A DNA stretch of 64,000 bases, from positions 124,001-188,000 of the forward strand of contig NZ_UAQZ01000015.1 in assembly GCF_900446215.1 (NCBI RefSeq). The letters are read 5' to 3'. Position numbers and translations under genes: made by a program. Below, one piece after another: positions 17,695 through 26,575 of the stretch (the first letter of the stretch is position 1; every line of letters starts with the position of its first letter). The notes below the pieces were generated by a model. The model had not been told where the DNA came from and did no database searches. It worked only from the letters and a program-made list of their open reading frames with translations. Origin of the DNA: Burkholderia cenocepacia (GTDB lineage Bacteria > Pseudomonadota > Gammaproteobacteria > Burkholderiales > Burkholderiaceae).

Positions 17695-18411
17695 TCACGA
17701 CGTATCGCCGCTGCGTTCGAAATGGCTGCGCACGTAGTCGATATGCGTCTGCATCGCGGTGCGCGCCTCCTCGGGCCGCTGCGCGCAGATCGCCTCGCAC
17801 ACGACCCGGTGCTGCAGCAAGAGCAACTCGGATGCCTGCTCGTCCTCCATCGTCATCCCGGCAACGTTGATCGAAATGTGCTCGCGCAACATTCCGATCA
17901 CGCTCGTATGCAGGTGCAGGAACATCGTGTTGTGCGACGCGAGCGCGATCGCCTCGTGCAGCTTCGCGTCGGTCGCGGCCTCGACGGCCGCGTCGTCGTT
18001 CGCGTGCGCGGTTTCGAGCTCGCGCAGCAGCGCGCGGATCCGGCGCCGGTCGTTCGCATCGGCCCGCAGCGCGGCGAAATAGGCGGTCGCCCCTTCCAGC
18101 ACGCGGCGGAATTCGAGGATGTCGTCGCGCAGCGCCGGATGATCGGCGACCAGTTGGCCCCACGGCGACGCGATGCCGGCGCGCAACTGGTCCGTCGCGT
18201 AGACGCCCGCGCCGCGCCGGCTCTGCAGCAGCCCGCGCGCGACGAGCCGCTGGGTCGCCTCGCGCACCGTATTGCGCGCGACGCCGTACTGCTGCGCGAG
18301 CACGCGCTCGGCCGGCAGCCGCGCGCCGGCCGGCCACGTGCCGTCGAGCAGCGCCGTCTCGATCTTGCGCATCACCACTTCGGTCCGGCCCCGTGCCGTC
18401 ATCGCTGCCAT
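17695..18411 (-). CDS. lldR: GntR-family regulator with FCD domain (LldR-like)
   Basis: The 238-residue protein has an N-terminal GntR winged helix (about residues 8-75: RLPAERVLAQQYGVARNTVREATQRLVARGLL) and an all-helical FCD ligand-binding domain (about 95-225, with EFRRVLEGATAYFAALRAD and HEAIALASHN carrying metal-binding His). Proteins of this type beside lldEFG-lldP genes sense L-lactate. The start MAAMTARGRTE has GGGGAG ahead. The gene is divergent from lldE, with a palindromic operator candidate in the gap. The name is given from context; the ligand is inferred. Confidence 0.82.
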   Translation of the reverse strand: MAAMTARGRTEVVMRKIETALLDGTWPAGARLPAERVLAQQYGVARNTVREATQRLVARGLLQSRRGAGVYATDQLRAGIASPWGQLVADHPALRDDILEFRRVLEGATAYFAALRADANDRRRIRALLRELETAHANDDAAVEAATDAKLHEAIALASHNTMFLHLHTSVIGMLREHISINVAGMTMEDEQASELLLLQHRVVCEAICAQRPEEARTAMQTHIDYVRSHFERSGDTS

Positions 18412-18447
18412 CGTCGCGTCTCCCCGCGGAATGCGTGCCGCGCCGAT

Positions 18448-18458
18448 TGGCCCAACCA
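18448..18458. promoter_or_regulatory. Candidate LldR operator in lldR-lldE gap
   Basis: TGGCCCAACCA differs at one position from the TNGTNNNACNA pattern and is part of a wider TTGG-N5-CCAA palindrome. It lies three bases before a possible -35 box of the lldE promoter. Confidence 0.45.
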
Positions 18459-18460
18459 AT

Positions 18461-18489
18461 TTGAGCTACAGCGCGGACGCGGGAATTAT
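18461..18489 (+). promoter_or_regulatory. Candidate lldE promoter
   Basis: TTGAGC and AATTAT, each four of six to sigma-70 consensus, are separated by exactly 17 bases. The predicted transcript start is about 45 bases before the lldE ATG. Confidence 0.4.
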
Positions 18490-18539
18490 GCAGCGAAATC
18501 GACGCTCCGCATGCCGGGCCGTCGCCTCTGGAGCGAGAC

Positions 18540-19337
18540 ATGAACTCAAGGCCGTACCCCACCGCCCCCGCGCACGTCTATCTGTTCGCGACCTGCCTGG
18601 TCGACCTGTTCGTCCCCGAAGCGGGGCTCGACGCGGTCCGCCTGCTGGAACGCGAGGGCCTGACGGTCCACTATCCACGCGGCCAGAGCTGCTGCGGGCA
18701 ACCGGCCTACAGCAGCGGCAACCCCGACGAAGCGCGCCGCGTCGCGGCCGCGCAGCTCGACCTGTTCGCGCAACCGTGGCCGGTGATCGTGCCGTCCGGC
18801 TCGTGCGCGGGCATGATCCGGCACCACTGGCCGGCGCTGTTCGCCGACGATCCCGTTCACGGCCCGAAGGCGCGCGCGATCGCGGAGCGGACCTACGAAC
18901 TCGCCGAATTCCTCGTCCACGTGCTCGACGTACGGCTCGACGCGATCGCGGCCGGCGCCGGGCCCGACGAACGCGTCGTGCTGCACACGTCGTGCGCGGC
19001 GCGGCGCGAGATGGGCACGCGCGTGCACGGCGTCGCGCTCGTCGACGCGCTGCCGGGTGTGACGCGCATCGAACACGAACGCGAATCCGAATGCTGCGGC
19101 TTCGGCGGCACGTTCTCGCTGAAGCATCCGGACATCTCCGGCGCGATGGTGCGCGACAAGGTCGCGTCGGCCTGCGCGACCGGCTGCGACCGGCTCGTGT
19201 CCGCGGACTGCGGCTGCCTGCTGAACATCGGCCACGCCGCGGCCAAGGCCGGCGCGCCGCTGCCGGTCGAGCATCTCGCGAGCTTCCTGTGGCGCCGCAC
19301 GGCCGGCGCCGGCTCGCTGCGCGGAGAGTCGCAATGA
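18540..19337 (+). CDS. lldE: L-lactate utilisation protein LldE/LutA (Fe-S protein)
   Basis: The 265-residue protein carries two CCG domains typical of heterodisulfide-reductase-like subunits: SCCGQPA at about residues 50-56 and ECCGFGGTFS at about 184-193, plus SGSCAGMI and HTSCAARR cysteines. Together with LldF and LldG it forms the membrane-associated L-lactate dehydrogenase complex that oxidises lactate to pyruvate. It starts the rightward operon, and the next gene overlaps its stop codon by four bases (ATGA). The family assignment is strong. Confidence 0.92.
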   Translation: MNSRPYPTAPAHVYLFATCLVDLFVPEAGLDAVRLLEREGLTVHYPRGQSCCGQPAYSSGNPDEARRVAAAQLDLFAQPWPVIVPSGSCAGMIRHHWPALFADDPVHGPKARAIAERTYELAEFLVHVLDVRLDAIAAGAGPDERVVLHTSCAARREMGTRVHGVALVDALPGVTRIEHERESECCGFGGTFSLKHPDISGAMVRDKVASACATGCDRLVSADCGCLLNIGHAAAKAGAPLPVEHLASFLWRRTAGAGSLRGESQ

Positions 19338-20059
19338 GCGCGCGCAACGCGATCCTCGCGCGGCTGCGCGCAGCCGCCCCGGATGTCGCAACGAACGCGG
19401 CCGCTGCACTCGACGCGCGCATCGACACACACTACGCGGCACGGCGTACGCGGGTCGCGCCCGATCCTCTGGCGCTCGCGCAGACGATGCAGACCGCGCT
19501 CGCCGCCTCGCACGCGGACGTCTGGTGCGCGAGCGCCGACGCATGGCCCGCGCAGCTGGCCGCGCGGCTCGCCGACGCCGGCGTGCGCCGCCTGCTGCTC
19601 GACCCGGTCCGCGCCGAATCCGCGGCGCTCGCCCGCGCGCTGCCCGAGACGGTCGCACCCGTACCGTTCGACCGGCCGATCGACGCATGGAAGGCCGAAC
19701 TGTTCGACACGATCGACGCCGGCTTCACCGTCGCGCGCTCGGGCATCGCGGCCACCGGCACCGTCGTGCTCGCGCCCGATGCCGGCACGCCGCGCACGGT
19801 GTCGCTAGTGCCGCCGCTGCACATCGCGCTCGTTCACGCGAACACGCTGCACGCGGACCTGCACGCCGCCGTGCACGCGGAGCGCTGGCAAGCCGGCATG
19901 CCGACCAATCTCGTGCTGGTATCGGGCCCGTCGAAGACGTCCGACATCCAGCAGACGCTCGCCTATGGCGCACACGGCCCGCGCCGCCTGTGGGTCGTGA
20001 TCGTCACCGATTCGGCCGCGCCGCCGGCCGCCCCCGCCTGCGAGGACCTGCCGCGATGA
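19334..20059 (+). CDS. lldG: L-lactate utilisation protein LldG/LutC (LUD domain)
   Basis: The 241-residue protein is a single LUD domain, third subunit of the Lut/Lld lactate-oxidising complex. Recognisable blocks are TVARSGIAATGTVVLAPDAGTPRTVSL and the C-terminal SGPSKTSDIQQTLAYGAHGPRRLWVVIV. The ATG overlaps the lldE stop (ATGA) and its own stop overlaps the lldF start in the same way, indicating translational coupling. The middle position of this subunit (E-G-F order) differs from the more common E-F-G order. Confidence 0.9.
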   Translation: MSARNAILARLRAAAPDVATNAAAALDARIDTHYAARRTRVAPDPLALAQTMQTALAASHADVWCASADAWPAQLAARLADAGVRRLLLDPVRAESAALARALPETVAPVPFDRPIDAWKAELFDTIDAGFTVARSGIAATGTVVLAPDAGTPRTVSLVPPLHIALVHANTLHADLHAAVHAERWQAGMPTNLVLVSGPSKTSDIQQTLAYGAHGPRRLWVVIVTDSAAPPAAPACEDLPR

Positions 20060-21501
20060 GCAACCACCCGCTGCAATTCGTCGCCCCCGGCGACTTCAAG
20101 ACCCGTGCGCGCGCCGCGCTCGACGATCCGGCGCTGCGCCAGAGCTTTCGCGGCGCGATGGACTTCCTGCAGGGCAAGCGTGCGACGCAGTTCCCCGACG
20201 ACACCGAGCTGCAACGGTTGCGCGATCTCGGCGAAGCCGTGCGGCAGCATGCGCTCGCGCAACTGCCCGTGCTGCTCGAACGGCTGGAGACGAAGCTCAC
20301 CGAAGCCGGCGTGCACGTGCACTGGGCCGAGACCGCCGCCGACGCGAACGCGATCGTGCTCGGCATCGCGCAGGCAAAGAAGGCGCGCCGCGTGATCAAG
20401 GGCAAGTCGATGGCGAGCGAGGAAATCGAGCTGAACCATTACCTCGCGGAGCACGGCGTCGACTGCATCGAATCCGACATGGGCGAATTCATCGTGCAGC
20501 TCGCGGGCGAAAAGCCGTCGCATATCGTGATGCCGGCGATCCACAAGACCCGCGGCGACATCGCCGAACTGTTCGCGGCGCACCTGCCCGGCACGCGCTA
20601 CACGGAAGACGTCGACGAACTGATCCAGACCGGCCGGCGCGCGCTGCGCCGTGCGTTCGCCGAGGCCGACATCGGCCTGTCGGGCGTGAACTTCGCGGCC
20701 GCCGACACGGGCACGCTGTGGCTCGTCGAGAACGAAGGCAACGGCCGCCTGTCGACGACGGTGCCCGACACGCACGTGGCGATCATGGGAATCGAGAAGG
20801 TCGTCGAGAAGCTCGAGCACATCGTGCCGCTGTCGAGCCTGCTCACGCGCTCGGCCACCGGCCAGGCGATCACGACCTACTTCAACCTGATCTCCGGCCC
20901 GCGCCGCGACGGCGAACGCGACGGCCCGCGCGAGCTGCATCTCGTGCTGCTCGACAACGGCCGCACGCAGGCGTACGCGGACGAACAACTGCGCGCGACG
21001 CTGCAGTGCATCCGCTGCGGCGCGTGCATGAATCACTGCCCCGTCTATACGCGCATCGGCGGCCACGCGTACGGCACGACCTACCCGGGCCCGATCGGCA
21101 AGATCATCTCGCCGCACCTGCTCGGCCTCGACGCGACGGCCGACCTGCCGACCGCGTCGACGCTGTGCGGCGCCTGCGGCGAGGTGTGCCCGGTGCGGAT
21201 CCCGATCCCGCAACTGCTCGTGCGGCTGCGCACCGAAGCGAACCGCAAGCCCGACGAGCCGGTCGCGCATCCGTTGCGCGGCCAGGGCGCGAACTACCAC
21301 CGCGCGGAAGAACTCGTGTGGCGCTTCTGGTCGGGTGCGTTCGCGCATCCGCGTGCGTACCGCGCCTTCCGCTGGACCGCGACGCGCCTGCGCGCGCTGA
21401 CGCCCGCGAAACAGATGGGCTGGACGCAGCACCGCACGCCGCTCGAACCGGCGCCGCGCAGCCTGTCCGACCTGCTGCGCGCACGCGGCCAGCCCGAATA
21501 G
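20056..21501 (+). CDS. lldF: L-lactate utilisation protein LldF/LutB (Fe-S/LUD)
   Basis: The 481-residue subunit has an N-terminal LUD domain (about residues 60-300, with RVIKGKSMASEEIELN and AAADTGTLWLVENEGNGR) and two ferredoxin-like 4Fe-4S clusters: CIRCGACMNHCPVY at about 318 and CGACGEVCPVRIP at about 371. It is expected to pass electrons from lactate towards the respiratory chain. Its start overlaps the lldG stop, and lldP follows after 48 bases with its own strong ribosome-binding site. Confidence 0.93.
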   Translation: MSNHPLQFVAPGDFKTRARAALDDPALRQSFRGAMDFLQGKRATQFPDDTELQRLRDLGEAVRQHALAQLPVLLERLETKLTEAGVHVHWAETAADANAIVLGIAQAKKARRVIKGKSMASEEIELNHYLAEHGVDCIESDMGEFIVQLAGEKPSHIVMPAIHKTRGDIAELFAAHLPGTRYTEDVDELIQTGRRALRRAFAEADIGLSGVNFAAADTGTLWLVENEGNGRLSTTVPDTHVAIMGIEKVVEKLEHIVPLSSLLTRSATGQAITTYFNLISGPRRDGERDGPRELHLVLLDNGRTQAYADEQLRATLQCIRCGACMNHCPVYTRIGGHAYGTTYPGPIGKIISPHLLGLDATADLPTASTLCGACGEVCPVRIPIPQLLVRLRTEANRKPDEPVAHPLRGQGANYHRAEELVWRFWSGAFAHPRAYRAFRWTATRLRALTPAKQMGWTQHRTPLEPAPRSLSDLLRARGQPE

Positions 21502-21549
21502 CACCCGCTTTCAAACCCGTACCCCGATAAATCCATGGAGGAGACACCC

Positions 21550-23250
21550 ATGCAGGTTTGGCACCAGATCTACACCCCGCTCGGCAGCCTCGGGCTGTCG
21601 GCGTTCGTCGCCGCGATTCCGATCATCTTCTTTTTCGTCGCGCTGGCCGCGCTGCGGATGAAGGGCCACGTCGCGGCCGCGATCACGCTGCTGTTGTCGC
21701 TCGGCGTCGCGATTCTCGCGTACGGGATGCCCGTGCCGCAGGCGCTCGCGGCCGCCGGCTTCGGCTTCGCGTACGGCCTGTGGCCGATCGCGTGGATCAT
21801 CGTCGCGGCCGTGTTCCTGTACAAGATCGTCGTGAAGACCGGCCAGTTCGACATCATCCGCGCGTCCGTGCTGTCGATCACCGACGACCAGCGCCTGCAA
21901 ATGCTGCTGATCGGCTTCTCGTTCGGCGCGTTCCTCGAAGGCGCGGCCGGCTTCGGCGCGCCCGTCGCGATCACCGCCGCGCTGCTCGTCGGCCTCGGCT
22001 TCAAGCCGCTGCACGCGGCCGGGCTGTGCCTGATCGCGAACACCGCGCCGGTCGCGTTCGGCGCGATGGGCATCCCGATCATCGTCGCCGGGCAGGTGAC
22101 GGGCATCGATGCGTTCCACATCGGCGCGATGGCCGGCCGCCAGTTGCCGCTGCTGTCGCTCGCGGTGCCGTTCTGGCTCGTGTTCATGATGGACGGGCTG
22201 CGCGGCGTACGGCAGACCTGGCCGGCCGCGCTCGTGGCGGGCGGCAGCTTCGCGGTGACGCAGTACTTCACGTCGAACCACATCGGGCCCGAGCTGCCGG
22301 ACATCACGTCGTCGCTCGTCAGCCTCGTCGCGCTCGCCGCGTTCCTGAAGGTCTGGCAGCCGAGCCGCGCGAAGCAGACGGCGGGCGGCATCGTCGCGTC
22401 CGGCGGCGGTGCGGCGCTCGCGGGGTTCGGTACAGGCGGCAACGGCTCCGGCACGAGCCGCCAGCCGTCGCCGTACACGCTCGCGCAGACCGTGCGCGCG
22501 TGGTCGCCGTTCCTGATCCTGACGGCCGTCGTCACCGTGTGGAGCATCGCACCGTTCAAGGCGCTGTTCGCCGCGCACGGCGCGCTCGCGTCGACCGTGC
22601 TGAAATTTCACGTGGCCGGGCTCGACCAGCTCGTCGTGAAGACCGCGCCGATCGCCGCGACGCCGAAGGCGCTCGACGCGGTGCTGAAGATCGATCTCGT
22701 GTCGGCGGTCGGCAGCGCGATTCTCGTGACCGCGCTGATCTCGATGGCGCTGTTGCGGATGAAGCCGCGCGACGCCTGCGTCACGTTCGGCGAGACGCTG
22801 AAGGAACTGACGCGCCCGATCCTGTCGATCGGCCTCGTGCTCGCGTTCGCGTTCGTCGCGAACTACTCGGGGATGTCGTCGACGCTCGCGCTGATGCTGG
22901 CCGGGACCGGCGCCGCGTTCCCGTTCTTCTCGCCGTTCCTCGGCTGGCTCGGCGTGTTCCTGACCGGCTCGGACACGTCGTCGAACGCGCTGTTCTGCTC
23001 GCTGCAGCAGGCCACCGCCCATCAGCTCGGCGTGCCGGAGACGCTCGCGGTCGCCGCGAACACGACGGGCGGCGTGACCGCGAAGATGATCTCGCCGCAA
23101 TCGATCGCGGTCGCGTGCGCGGCGACGGGCCTCGTCGGCAAGGAATCCGAGCTGTTCCGCTTCACGGTGCGGCACAGCCTGCTGTTCGCGGTGATCGTCG
23201 GGCTGATCACGCTCGTGCAGGCGTACGTGCTGCCGGGGATGGTGCCGTAA
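21550..23250 (+). CDS. lldP: L-lactate permease
   Basis: The 566-residue inner-membrane protein of the LctP family has about 12-14 hydrophobic segments and family-typical stretches such as GFSFGAFLEGAAGFGAPVA, LTGSDTSSNALF and KMISPQSIAVACAATG. It imports L-lactate with protons, supplying the LldEGF complex encoded just upstream. The chosen ATG (MQVWHQIYTPLG) is seven bases after GGAGGAG. A strong terminator follows. Confidence 0.94.
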   Translation: MQVWHQIYTPLGSLGLSAFVAAIPIIFFFVALAALRMKGHVAAAITLLLSLGVAILAYGMPVPQALAAAGFGFAYGLWPIAWIIVAAVFLYKIVVKTGQFDIIRASVLSITDDQRLQMLLIGFSFGAFLEGAAGFGAPVAITAALLVGLGFKPLHAAGLCLIANTAPVAFGAMGIPIIVAGQVTGIDAFHIGAMAGRQLPLLSLAVPFWLVFMMDGLRGVRQTWPAALVAGGSFAVTQYFTSNHIGPELPDITSSLVSLVALAAFLKVWQPSRAKQTAGGIVASGGGAALAGFGTGGNGSGTSRQPSPYTLAQTVRAWSPFLILTAVVTVWSIAPFKALFAAHGALASTVLKFHVAGLDQLVVKTAPIAATPKALDAVLKIDLVSAVGSAILVTALISMALLRMKPRDACVTFGETLKELTRPILSIGLVLAFAFVANYSGMSSTLALMLAGTGAAFPFFSPFLGWLGVFLTGSDTSSNALFCSLQQATAHQLGVPETLAVAANTTGGVTAKMISPQSIAVACAATGLVGKESELFRFTVRHSLLFAVIVGLITLVQAYVLPGMVP

Positions 23251-23275
23251 GCGGCGCGCAGGCACGGCCCAAAAC

Positions 23276-23311
23276 AAAACCCCACGCCCGAACCACGAGC
23301 GTGGGGTTTTT
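23276..23311. terminator. Bidirectional terminator after lldP
   Basis: AAAACCCCACGC and GCGTGGGGTTTT form a perfect 12-base-pair stem with T residues following on the plus strand and, by symmetry, on the minus strand. It separates lldP from the convergent metalloprotease gene. Confidence 0.85.
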
Positions 23312-23361
23312 CATGTCGCTTGCCGATCGCCGGCGCGAACGGCCGGCGCTCCGCCGCGCGA

Positions 23362-24123
23362 TCAGCTGCCCTTCGCGATGCGATCCTGGATGTGCTGCGC
23401 GCGGCTCGCCGACGACGGGTGCGAGCTCATCATCGAGCTCTGGCCGCCGTCCATCTGCGCGAGCTTCTGGAAGCCGGTGACGAGGCCCTTCTGGCTCATG
23501 CCCTTCTGCTTCATCAGGTCGAACGAGTAGTCGTCGGCCGCGCTTTCCTGCGACTGCGAGAACTGCGCGTTGATGAACTTCTCGGTGATGTCGCCGAGCT
23601 GCGAGCTCGACAGTGCCGCCACGCCCGGCGAGGCCGCGCCGGCCGCGCTGCGCGCCGCGCTCACCGCGTATGCGGTCTGCATCGCCTTCTTCGAGTGGCC
23701 GAGCGCGACGTGGCCCATTTCATGGCCGATCACGCCGCGCAGCTCGTCGTCGTTCATCATGTCCATCAGGCCGCTGTACACGCGCACGCAGCCGTTGCCC
23801 ATCGCCCACGCGTTGACGTCCTTGGTCAGGTAGACCTTGTAGTTGATCTTCTGGCCGTTCAGCGTCATGTCGCCGAAGCCCTTCATCACTTTCGTCAGGC
23901 GCTTCGCGTAGGCGCTGTTCGCCGGCGCGATCTTCGATTCGGCGTCGCTCGACTTGCACGATTCGTTCGACAGCGCGGCGATGTCGCTGTCCGACAGCGT
24001 CGCTGCCTTGTACAGGTTGGTCCCCGCCGACGTCAGGCTGTTCGCGTCAAGGCTCTGTACCCCGCCGCATGCGCTCAACAGAAACGCCACGCCACACGCC
24101 GCCACCGCTTTCTTGAGTTGCAT
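23362..24123 (-). CDS. M48-family metalloprotease lipoprotein
   Basis: The 253-residue protein has a lipoprotein signal (MQLKKAVAACGVAFLLSACGG, lipobox LSAC) and an M48 zinc protease domain. The zinc motif HEMGHVALGH is at about residue 130 and the third ligand is probably the Glu in SQESAADDYSFDLM. It resembles the envelope proteases YcaL/LoiP that degrade misfolded outer-membrane proteins. The ATG at 24123 places the lipobox correctly; a longer start is disfavoured. A short palindrome, GATGTTTACATC at 24189-24200, lies 66 bases upstream and might be an operator, which is speculative. Confidence 0.88.
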   Translation of the reverse strand: MQLKKAVAACGVAFLLSACGGVQSLDANSLTSAGTNLYKAATLSDSDIAALSNESCKSSDAESKIAPANSAYAKRLTKVMKGFGDMTLNGQKINYKVYLTKDVNAWAMGNGCVRVYSGLMDMMNDDELRGVIGHEMGHVALGHSKKAMQTAYAVSAARSAAGAASPGVAALSSSQLGDITEKFINAQFSQSQESAADDYSFDLMKQKGMSQKGLVTGFQKLAQMDGGQSSMMSSHPSSASRAQHIQDRIAKGS

Positions 24124-24325
24124 CCCGGAATCCCTCGATAGTTGTATTTGGGAGCGGCGATTTTGCATAATCCGGCAGAAAATTACCAGATGTTTACATC
24201 GGATGACACGTTCATTACTCGGTGGATTGACATGACGCGGCGATCCGGCACCGGATTGGCGACGAAAAGCAGGGTAATCGCCGCACGCGGGGCGGCGGCC
24301 GCGAAGGAAACGGCCGGCTCTTCGC

Positions 24326-25108
24326 TCAGGCCGTCTGGTCGCGCCGCCGCGTCAGACGCCGGGCGACCAGCATCGGCAGCCGCATCGCGAAGCCGGCGAA
24401 CAGGCGCAGGTGCATCCACGCGAGCAGCGCGTTGTCGCGGCCGTAGTGAAAGTGCGACACGCCGCCTTCGTCCCGGCCGAAATAGCGCACCGGCGCGTCG
24501 ATGCGGATCGGCCGCACGCCGGCCCAGCACAGCCGCACGGCGGCTTCGGGATCGAAGTCGAAGCCGCGCATCCACGGCTGGCGCCGCATGATCGCCGCCA
24601 GCGGCGCGACCGGATACACGCGAAAACCGTACAGCGAATCGCCGATCCCGGCCCACAGCGTCTCGAGGTCGGCCCACGCGTTCGACAGCCGGCGCCCCTG
24701 CACGCGCAACTGCGGCGCGCTCGCGTCGAACTTCGGCACGCCGAGCACCATCGCATCGGGCGCGGCCTGCGATGCCGCCATGAAGGCGGGAATCAGGTCG
24801 GCCGGATGCTGGCCGTCGGAATCCATCGTCAGCACGTGCGTGAAGCCGCTCGCGGCCGCCGCGTCGAGCCCCGCGAGCACCGCGGCGCCCTTGCCGCGAT
24901 TCTCCGGCAGCACGATCACGCGCAAGCCGGGATCGCGCTCGGCCATCGCCTGCAGCCGTTCGGCGCTGCCGTCGGTGCTGCCGTCGACGACGACCCACAC
25001 CGGGTTCCACTGCGCGCGCGCATGGCGCACGGTCGTGTCGACCTTGGCGCCCGGGTTGTAGCTCGGAATCAGGACGAGATGAGTGGGCGACGCGTGCAGC
25101 TTGAACAT
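24326..25108 (-). CDS. Family 2 glycosyltransferase of the aryl polyene cluster
   Basis: The 260-residue protein has a GT-A fold beginning HLVLIPSYNPG (residues 10-20), with VVDGSTDGSAERL and the metal-binding DSDGQHP (about 96-102). It resembles dolichol-phosphate-mannose-synthase-like transferases without visible membrane anchors. In xanthomonadin-type clusters such a gene is thought to attach a sugar to the pigment or its carrier. The start MFKLHASP gives the canonical N-terminus but has no Shine-Dalgarno. An in-frame ATG at 25237 overlaps the chorismatase stop (ATGA) with GGAG eight bases ahead, so a 43-residue longer product is possible. Confidence 0.85.
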   Translation of the reverse strand: MFKLHASPTHLVLIPSYNPGAKVDTTVRHARAQWNPVWVVVDGSTDGSAERLQAMAERDPGLRVIVLPENRGKGAAVLAGLDAAAASGFTHVLTMDSDGQHPADLIPAFMAASQAAPDAMVLGVPKFDASAPQLRVQGRRLSNAWADLETLWAGIGDSLYGFRVYPVAPLAAIMRRQPWMRGFDFDPEAAVRLCWAGVRPIRIDAPVRYFGRDEGGVSHFHYGRDNALLAWMHLRLFAGFAMRLPMLVARRLTRRRDQTA

Positions 25109-25233
25109 GGAAACAGCCGATGACGAAGACGGGGATCCTGACAAAAGTGTATGACCGGCCGACGAACGCCGGCACGCTTCGTCGACCCCGGCCGCCTGCC
25201 CGACCGGTGGCCGGATCGTGAGGCTCTCGCGCT

Positions 25234-26487
25234 TCATGACAGCCACTCCATCGCATGACCGGCGCTGGCCTCGATCTCGACCAGCAGGTCGTCGCGGCAC
25301 ACGTCCGCATGCACGAACAGCGGCCGCACGTGAGGACCGGCGGCCTCGCGCAGCACGCGGCCGATCGCGGCCAGCGCCGCGGTATCGCCTGCATCGCGCA
25401 CGTAGACGCGATAGCCGAGGTCCGCGAGCGAGAACGGGCCGTGCCCCTGCCGCGCGGCCTGCTCGAGTACCGCCGCGAGGTTCGCGACCGTCTCGCGCGT
25501 CTGCGCGACGACGTCGCCGCGATGCACGGTGCGGTGCCCGACGATGCTCGCGGTGCCCGAGACGAACAGCACCGGCGTCGCATCGCCGTCGGCCCACGCG
25601 GCGGCGCGCGCGAACGTCGGCGCGCGCGGGCCGTACTGCGCCGGATAGTGATAGGCGCTCACCTGGCGCGGATTCTCGATGGAATCGGCCGGCGTGCGGC
25701 TCGCGAGGAAATGGATCGCGAGCGGCGCGGCCGGCGACGCATCGCCGGCGACCGGCACGACCGAGCCGAGCGCGCACGCGGCCGGCACGCCGCCCGTCAG
25801 TGCGCGGCGGCACGCGTCGAACGCCTGCTGACGGCCGATATTGAACTGACGATAGCGCTCGATCCCGAACTGCACCGCATTGATTGCCGGCACGGTGTTC
25901 CAGATCCGCAGCGGATGCGGCATGCCCAGCGTATCGAGCAGCTCGAACAGCGCGCGGTACGCGTCGAACGTCGCGCGTTCGAGCGGCGTGCCGCCGTCGC
26001 GCCGCGCATCGTACGCCGCATCCGTCTCGTGCACGACGAGGCTGCCGAACACGAGCCCCGCCGCTTCGCTGTAGCGGTAATGCAGCGCACCGCGCCGTTC
26101 GCTGCGCAGGTCGTGCGCATCGCATTGCCACACTTCGCAGACCGCATCGTCCGGTGCGACGTCGGCGCCGAGCAGCGCCATCTGTACCGGTGCGACCGGC
26201 AGGCCGGGCGCGGCATCGGTCAGCATCCGCGCCATGGCGGCCGCGCGCGATGCGTCCGGTGTTCCCGCCGCGCCGATGCACACCGCGCCCAGCGCGCCGG
26301 GAAACACGCGATCGAATCCGTCATCCCGGCCGCGCGCATCGTGCAGCAGCGCGACGAGCCGCGCATGGCTCGCCTGGACGAGCCGCAGCGCGCGGCCGCC
26401 GCCGTGCGCGAACGGCGCGGCCGCAGGCGCGGCGGCGGGCAACATCGGACACGGACGCCGTTCGGCGTCGACTGGATGCACGGACAC
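25234..26487 (-). CDS. Chorismatase (FkbO/Hyg5/XanB2-like), 3-/4-hydroxybenzoate synthase
   Basis: The protein of about 417 residues matches chorismatases, which split chorismate into pyruvate and a hydroxybenzoate or dihydroxybenzoate. Features include LRIWNTVPAINAVQFGIERYRQFNIGR, CALGSVVPV and the C-terminal YjgF-like half with VLFVSGTASIVGHRTVH and VRPLFVHADVCRDDLLVEIE, the glutamate-containing end typical of the family. In the xanthomonadin pathway XanB2 supplies the aryl starter, and the position inside an aryl-polyene cluster supports the same role here. The GTG at 26487 has GAGGAA six bases upstream; ATG 26445 and GTG 26538 are alternatives. Whether it makes 3- or 4-hydroxybenzoate cannot be decided. 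Confidence 0.82.
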   Translation of the reverse strand: MSVHPVDAERRPCPMLPAAAPAAAPFAHGGGRALRLVQASHARLVALLHDARGRDDGFDRVFPGALGAVCIGAAGTPDASRAAAMARMLTDAAPGLPVAPVQMALLGADVAPDDAVCEVWQCDAHDLRSERRGALHYRYSEAAGLVFGSLVVHETDAAYDARRDGGTPLERATFDAYRALFELLDTLGMPHPLRIWNTVPAINAVQFGIERYRQFNIGRQQAFDACRRALTGGVPAACALGSVVPVAGDASPAAPLAIHFLASRTPADSIENPRQVSAYHYPAQYGPRAPTFARAAAWADGDATPVLFVSGTASIVGHRTVHRGDVVAQTRETVANLAAVLEQAARQGHGPFSLADLGYRVYVRDAGDTAALAAIGRVLREAAGPHVRPLFVHADVCRDDLLVEIEASAGHAMEWLS

Positions 26488-26575
26488 TTCGATTTCCTCA
26501 CGATGCGGCACGGGCCGCGCGATCACGCGGCCCTGCACCGCGTTGCGTTACGTCAGGCCCACGCGGCGCGCTTCG

